Shown piece after piece: positions 61,090 through 64,000 of a stretch of 64,000 bases of DNA; the first letter of the stretch is position 1, and each line of letters opens with the position of its first letter. Source of the stretch: Ziziphus jujuba. Lineage: Eukaryota > Streptophyta > Magnoliopsida > Rosales > Rhamnaceae. The DNA is taken from the NCBI RefSeq assembly GCF_031755915.1, contig NC_083385.1:13537001-13601000 (forward strand), written 5' to 3'. A program made the translations under genes and the position numbers. The notes under the pieces were generated by a model. It saw only the letters and a program-made list of their open reading frames with translations. It was not told the DNA's origin and ran no database searches.

Positions 61090-64000
61090 TTCTTCCTGTT
61101 TTGAGTACCAAAACTAAATGACAATGATTTGCATATGATGTGATAGTGATACTCAAAGAAATTAAGAAAGTATAATGAATAAGTTCATATCTTTTAGTAA
61201 TAGATGGAGTTTGACCCATAATTTAAGATGGACATGAGTTGGAAGTTTATTTTGACAAAGGCCTTAATTTAGTTTAGTTGGCGTTGTTTTCGTGTACGAC
61301 CTACGTCATCACCCACCTACCGCTTTTCCAGGAAACCGTATAAATTTTGCATGTCATTTTTCTTATAATCCAAACGCCTACGAGGACCACTTCCTCCTTT
61401 TTTTTTTTTTTGGTTTTATTTTTTTGTTTTTGATAAAATGAGGACCACTTCCTTAACGTTCAAGAAAAAACGCAATGACATGTGCCATCTTGTTTATTTT
61501 CTTGCACAAAAAGTTCAAATTCTGTTTCGAATTCAAATATTTAACCGGTGCTTGCAAAACTGAGGCTCTGGAACTCAATAAAAAATAATAATAATAATAA
61601 TAATAATGAGAGAGGGTCTTTCTTTGTTTCACAAATATATACATATATACATATATATCTAGCAAAAAAAAAAAAATATATATATATATATATAATTTTA
61701 TCGTTATTGAAATAAGAATCTGGATAGGTATAACGAGCTCAATATCACTATACTAAATAAATAAATGATACTGTATTAAATACGTGTTTTTATATTTAAG
61801 ATATATTGTTTTTACTAATTGTTTCTTAATAAATTAAATTGTTATTAAATATAATAATTTTGATATTTTTAATATTTAAGATTTTTATAATTTAAACTTT
61901 TAATTTTTTCACTCAGTAATTTAGTTTATCGGTTTTTTAATTTTTTATAATTTGGACCTTATTGAACTTTTAACTACAAATTTAACTACCATTTCATATA
62001 ATTCATATTAAACTTTATCAATTTTCAAATTATAAATTATGTTTGCATTTTTGCACTTATAATTTTTTAAAAAAATGTTGGTGCATATTATGTGACTAAT
62101 ATTAAATGATATCAAATTTCGAATTAAAATATATTAAAAATGGAGATTTTTGTATGTAGTTTTAGAATTTTATGTATTGGCATTTTCTAGTTTTAATTGA
62201 TATAGTTTAACATTAATGGAAAAAAATGCTATTAAACCGTATGAGTCTAAAACAAAAAAAACTTAAATCGAAACAAATTGAAAAATTATAAAATTTAATT
62301 GTTGAGTTAAAAAATTGTAAACTTAAATTATTACTTCAAAAGTTTAAGGTATTAAAATACAATAAACGGTCCTAAATATTTATCAATTGCGAAAATAATT
62401 TTAGTACCCCAAAAAAAAAAAAAAAAAAGTTGTGAAAAGTGTTTATTTTCAAATCGTTATTGCTTAAGAAGTCGCTGAACCGTCCAAAATGATGAAAGGG
62501 ACCTTCTGGAAAATCACGAAAAGTAAAAAAAGGGCTTAAGTAACTTTTTAGAGCCCAGTTCTTAAAGTCCACTATCACCATCCACTCTCGGCCCTAATTA
62601 AAGTCTGTTGGCCGCAGTTCATTTTTCCAGCTAAAATAATAATAATAATAAGTAAAAAAGTAAAAAACAAATTGTTAGTTGCTATTATTTTTTTTATTAC
62701 AAGTTTAGGGGAGGGGATGTTTTATTCAAATTAAGAATTGAATTTTGAACCTGAAGGTGTATTACCATTGAGGCAAGCCTAGGATTATAATCGGATGGTC
62801 AACACTAATTTAATTTCATTTATTTATATATAAATTAGCAAACAATTTTGCACAAAATATTAGTAAACAATTAAACATTAATTTTCTTAATTTTCAAAAC
62901 CTTATCCCTTGCCAAGTTTTGGGATGATGATTTCTCAGTAGATTTCATCCTTTGCCATCATTTCGTTTCTGTCCTTAAAACCTAACCCTTGGAAAAAGTC
63001 TTTAATCTACTCTTTTTATTCAGACCTTGCTTTAGCTGTAAAGCCTGTAATCTATAATCCTTAACTTATTATTATTATTATTATTGTTATTATTTTATTG
63101 TTGAAACTCAGCTCATTGATTTTGACTTTTGAACTATATAACGAATGAATAAATACTGTATATATTCAAATAACAGCCATCCATCCCAAATAGCCGCCGG
63201 GGGGGAAGGAAATAAATTGGAGCAGTATAGAATAAAAATCATTAAAGCCCTTTGAAACAAGTAATAGAATTGTTCATTTTCCTCGTACTAAGGTCATACT
63301 AAAACTCTGTTTGATACAGCATTTGATAAATAAAAATACTTTTTAAAGTTTAAAAGTTATGGTTAATTTTCAAAAAAATGCTTTAAACCTTTACAAAAGC
63401 AGAAGCTGCTTAAGCTATACTAAACAGTATTTAACTCTTCAAATATTTGCTTTTTCTACTTTTTTTACTATATGTAGCTTCCATTTTGAATTAGTTTATC
63501 AAATTAATTAAAACCCCCTCTGTCCAGATCTAGTTTGAACTTGTTATATCTATCTATGATTTGTTAGATCCGTATGTGATTTATATAATTCTCGGTCTTT
63601 TAGTAGCTTTTTTTTATACCCCTTTCTCTCTCATTGTCTCGTGTCCTTGTGACTGTCACGAAAATTCCATTTTTAACACCCACCACTAAAGCAAACATAT
63701 CAAAGTTGACACTTTAATCATGAGAAGCACCACCACTATCACCGCCAACTCAGCTGGAGCTTATAATTTCCATTCATCACGGCTCCATTCCGCTTCTCAA
63801 TCATTAATTAACAATTTGATCATTTCAAACTAATTTAATCATTAAAAAACCAAATCCTACAACCACTAAGAAAAGTTAAACCCCACCACAAACACCCCCC
63901 CCAACCAACACATAAATCTGCTAACCTTCATGCCTGAAATCTTGAAACCAGAGCCCCAAAAACATATCAAACAATAAAATACTATATATTCATCCTAATG

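Larger units (their letters stand above)
54505..64000. repeat. Copy 2 of the 9.5-kb near-identical direct duplication
   Basis: Base 54,505 corresponds to base 1 and base 64,000 to base 9,496. The match is still perfect at the right window edge, so the duplicated block may be longer, up to the whole 54.5-kb period. Gene A copy 2 extends left beyond the visible block and is complete here. A recent tandem segmental duplication, a pair of haplotypes wrongly joined in series, and a circular or repeated molecule read more than once all fit equally well from sequence alone. Confidence 0.97.
58455..64000. other. AT-rich spacer, copy 2
   Basis: Same content as 3,950-9,496, including the MITE-like element at 59,697-59,863, the coding-like fragment at 60,523-60,784 and variable microsatellites at 59,538, 59,899 and 61,059. 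No gene is seen. The window ends within the duplication, before the equivalent of the 9,710 gene. Confidence 0.6.

Overview
This window is nuclear DNA from a flowering plant, most likely a eudicot. The evidence is GT-AG introns in a very AT-rich background, dense plant-type microsatellites, and plant-only gene families: a KAI2/D14-type receptor pair, a clade-D PP2C, a subtilase, a seed-maturation LEA-type protein, and plant chromovirus and hAT-type elements. I cannot name the species from sequence alone.

Layout. (a) 1-9,496 and 54,505-64,000 are two almost identical direct copies about 54.5 kb apart. Each carries an acidic two-transmembrane plant protein gene (gene A, + strand; copy 1 lacks its 5' part, copy 2 is complete) convergent with a 2-oxoglutarate/Fe(II) dioxygenase gene (gene B, - strand), then several kb of AT-rich spacer. 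(b) 9,710-10,792 holds a plant-specific Ser-rich protein of unknown function on the - strand. (c) 14,047-15,190 is a non-autonomous hAT-type element with an 8-bp target duplication. (d) 15,505-15,774 is a small LEA/seed-maturation gene with two ABRE motifs upstream. (e) 17,852-19,309 is the C-terminal two thirds of an SBT1-type subtilase, fused to a 5'-truncated Ty3/gypsy chromovirus (about 19,310-26,445). That chromovirus is itself split by a 2,859-bp solo LTR (21,641-24,499) of another family. (f) 28,141-29,324 and 34,149-35,140 are two KAI2 genes in tandem on the - strand; a 543-bp LTR-like element with a 5S-rRNA-like segment and two local tandem duplications lie between them. (g) 38,240-38,924 is a second hAT-type non-autonomous element. 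(h) 41,948-44,353 is a four-exon clade-D PP2C. (i) 44,354-51,407 is repeat-rich spacer with a MITE-like cluster, a local tandem repeat and a tRNA-derived SINE, followed by the promoter and 5'UTR of gene A copy 2.

The genes do not form a pathway; this is ordinary plant gene space. The most notable points are the 54.5-kb-period duplication, which may be real or an assembly artefact; the deletion that joined a subtilase to a retroelement; the nested solo LTR with a WRKY-box cluster; and sequence divergence at pocket-lining positions between the two KAI2 paralogues. I saw no convincing wholly new system. The duplication and the KAI2 pair are the best leads.
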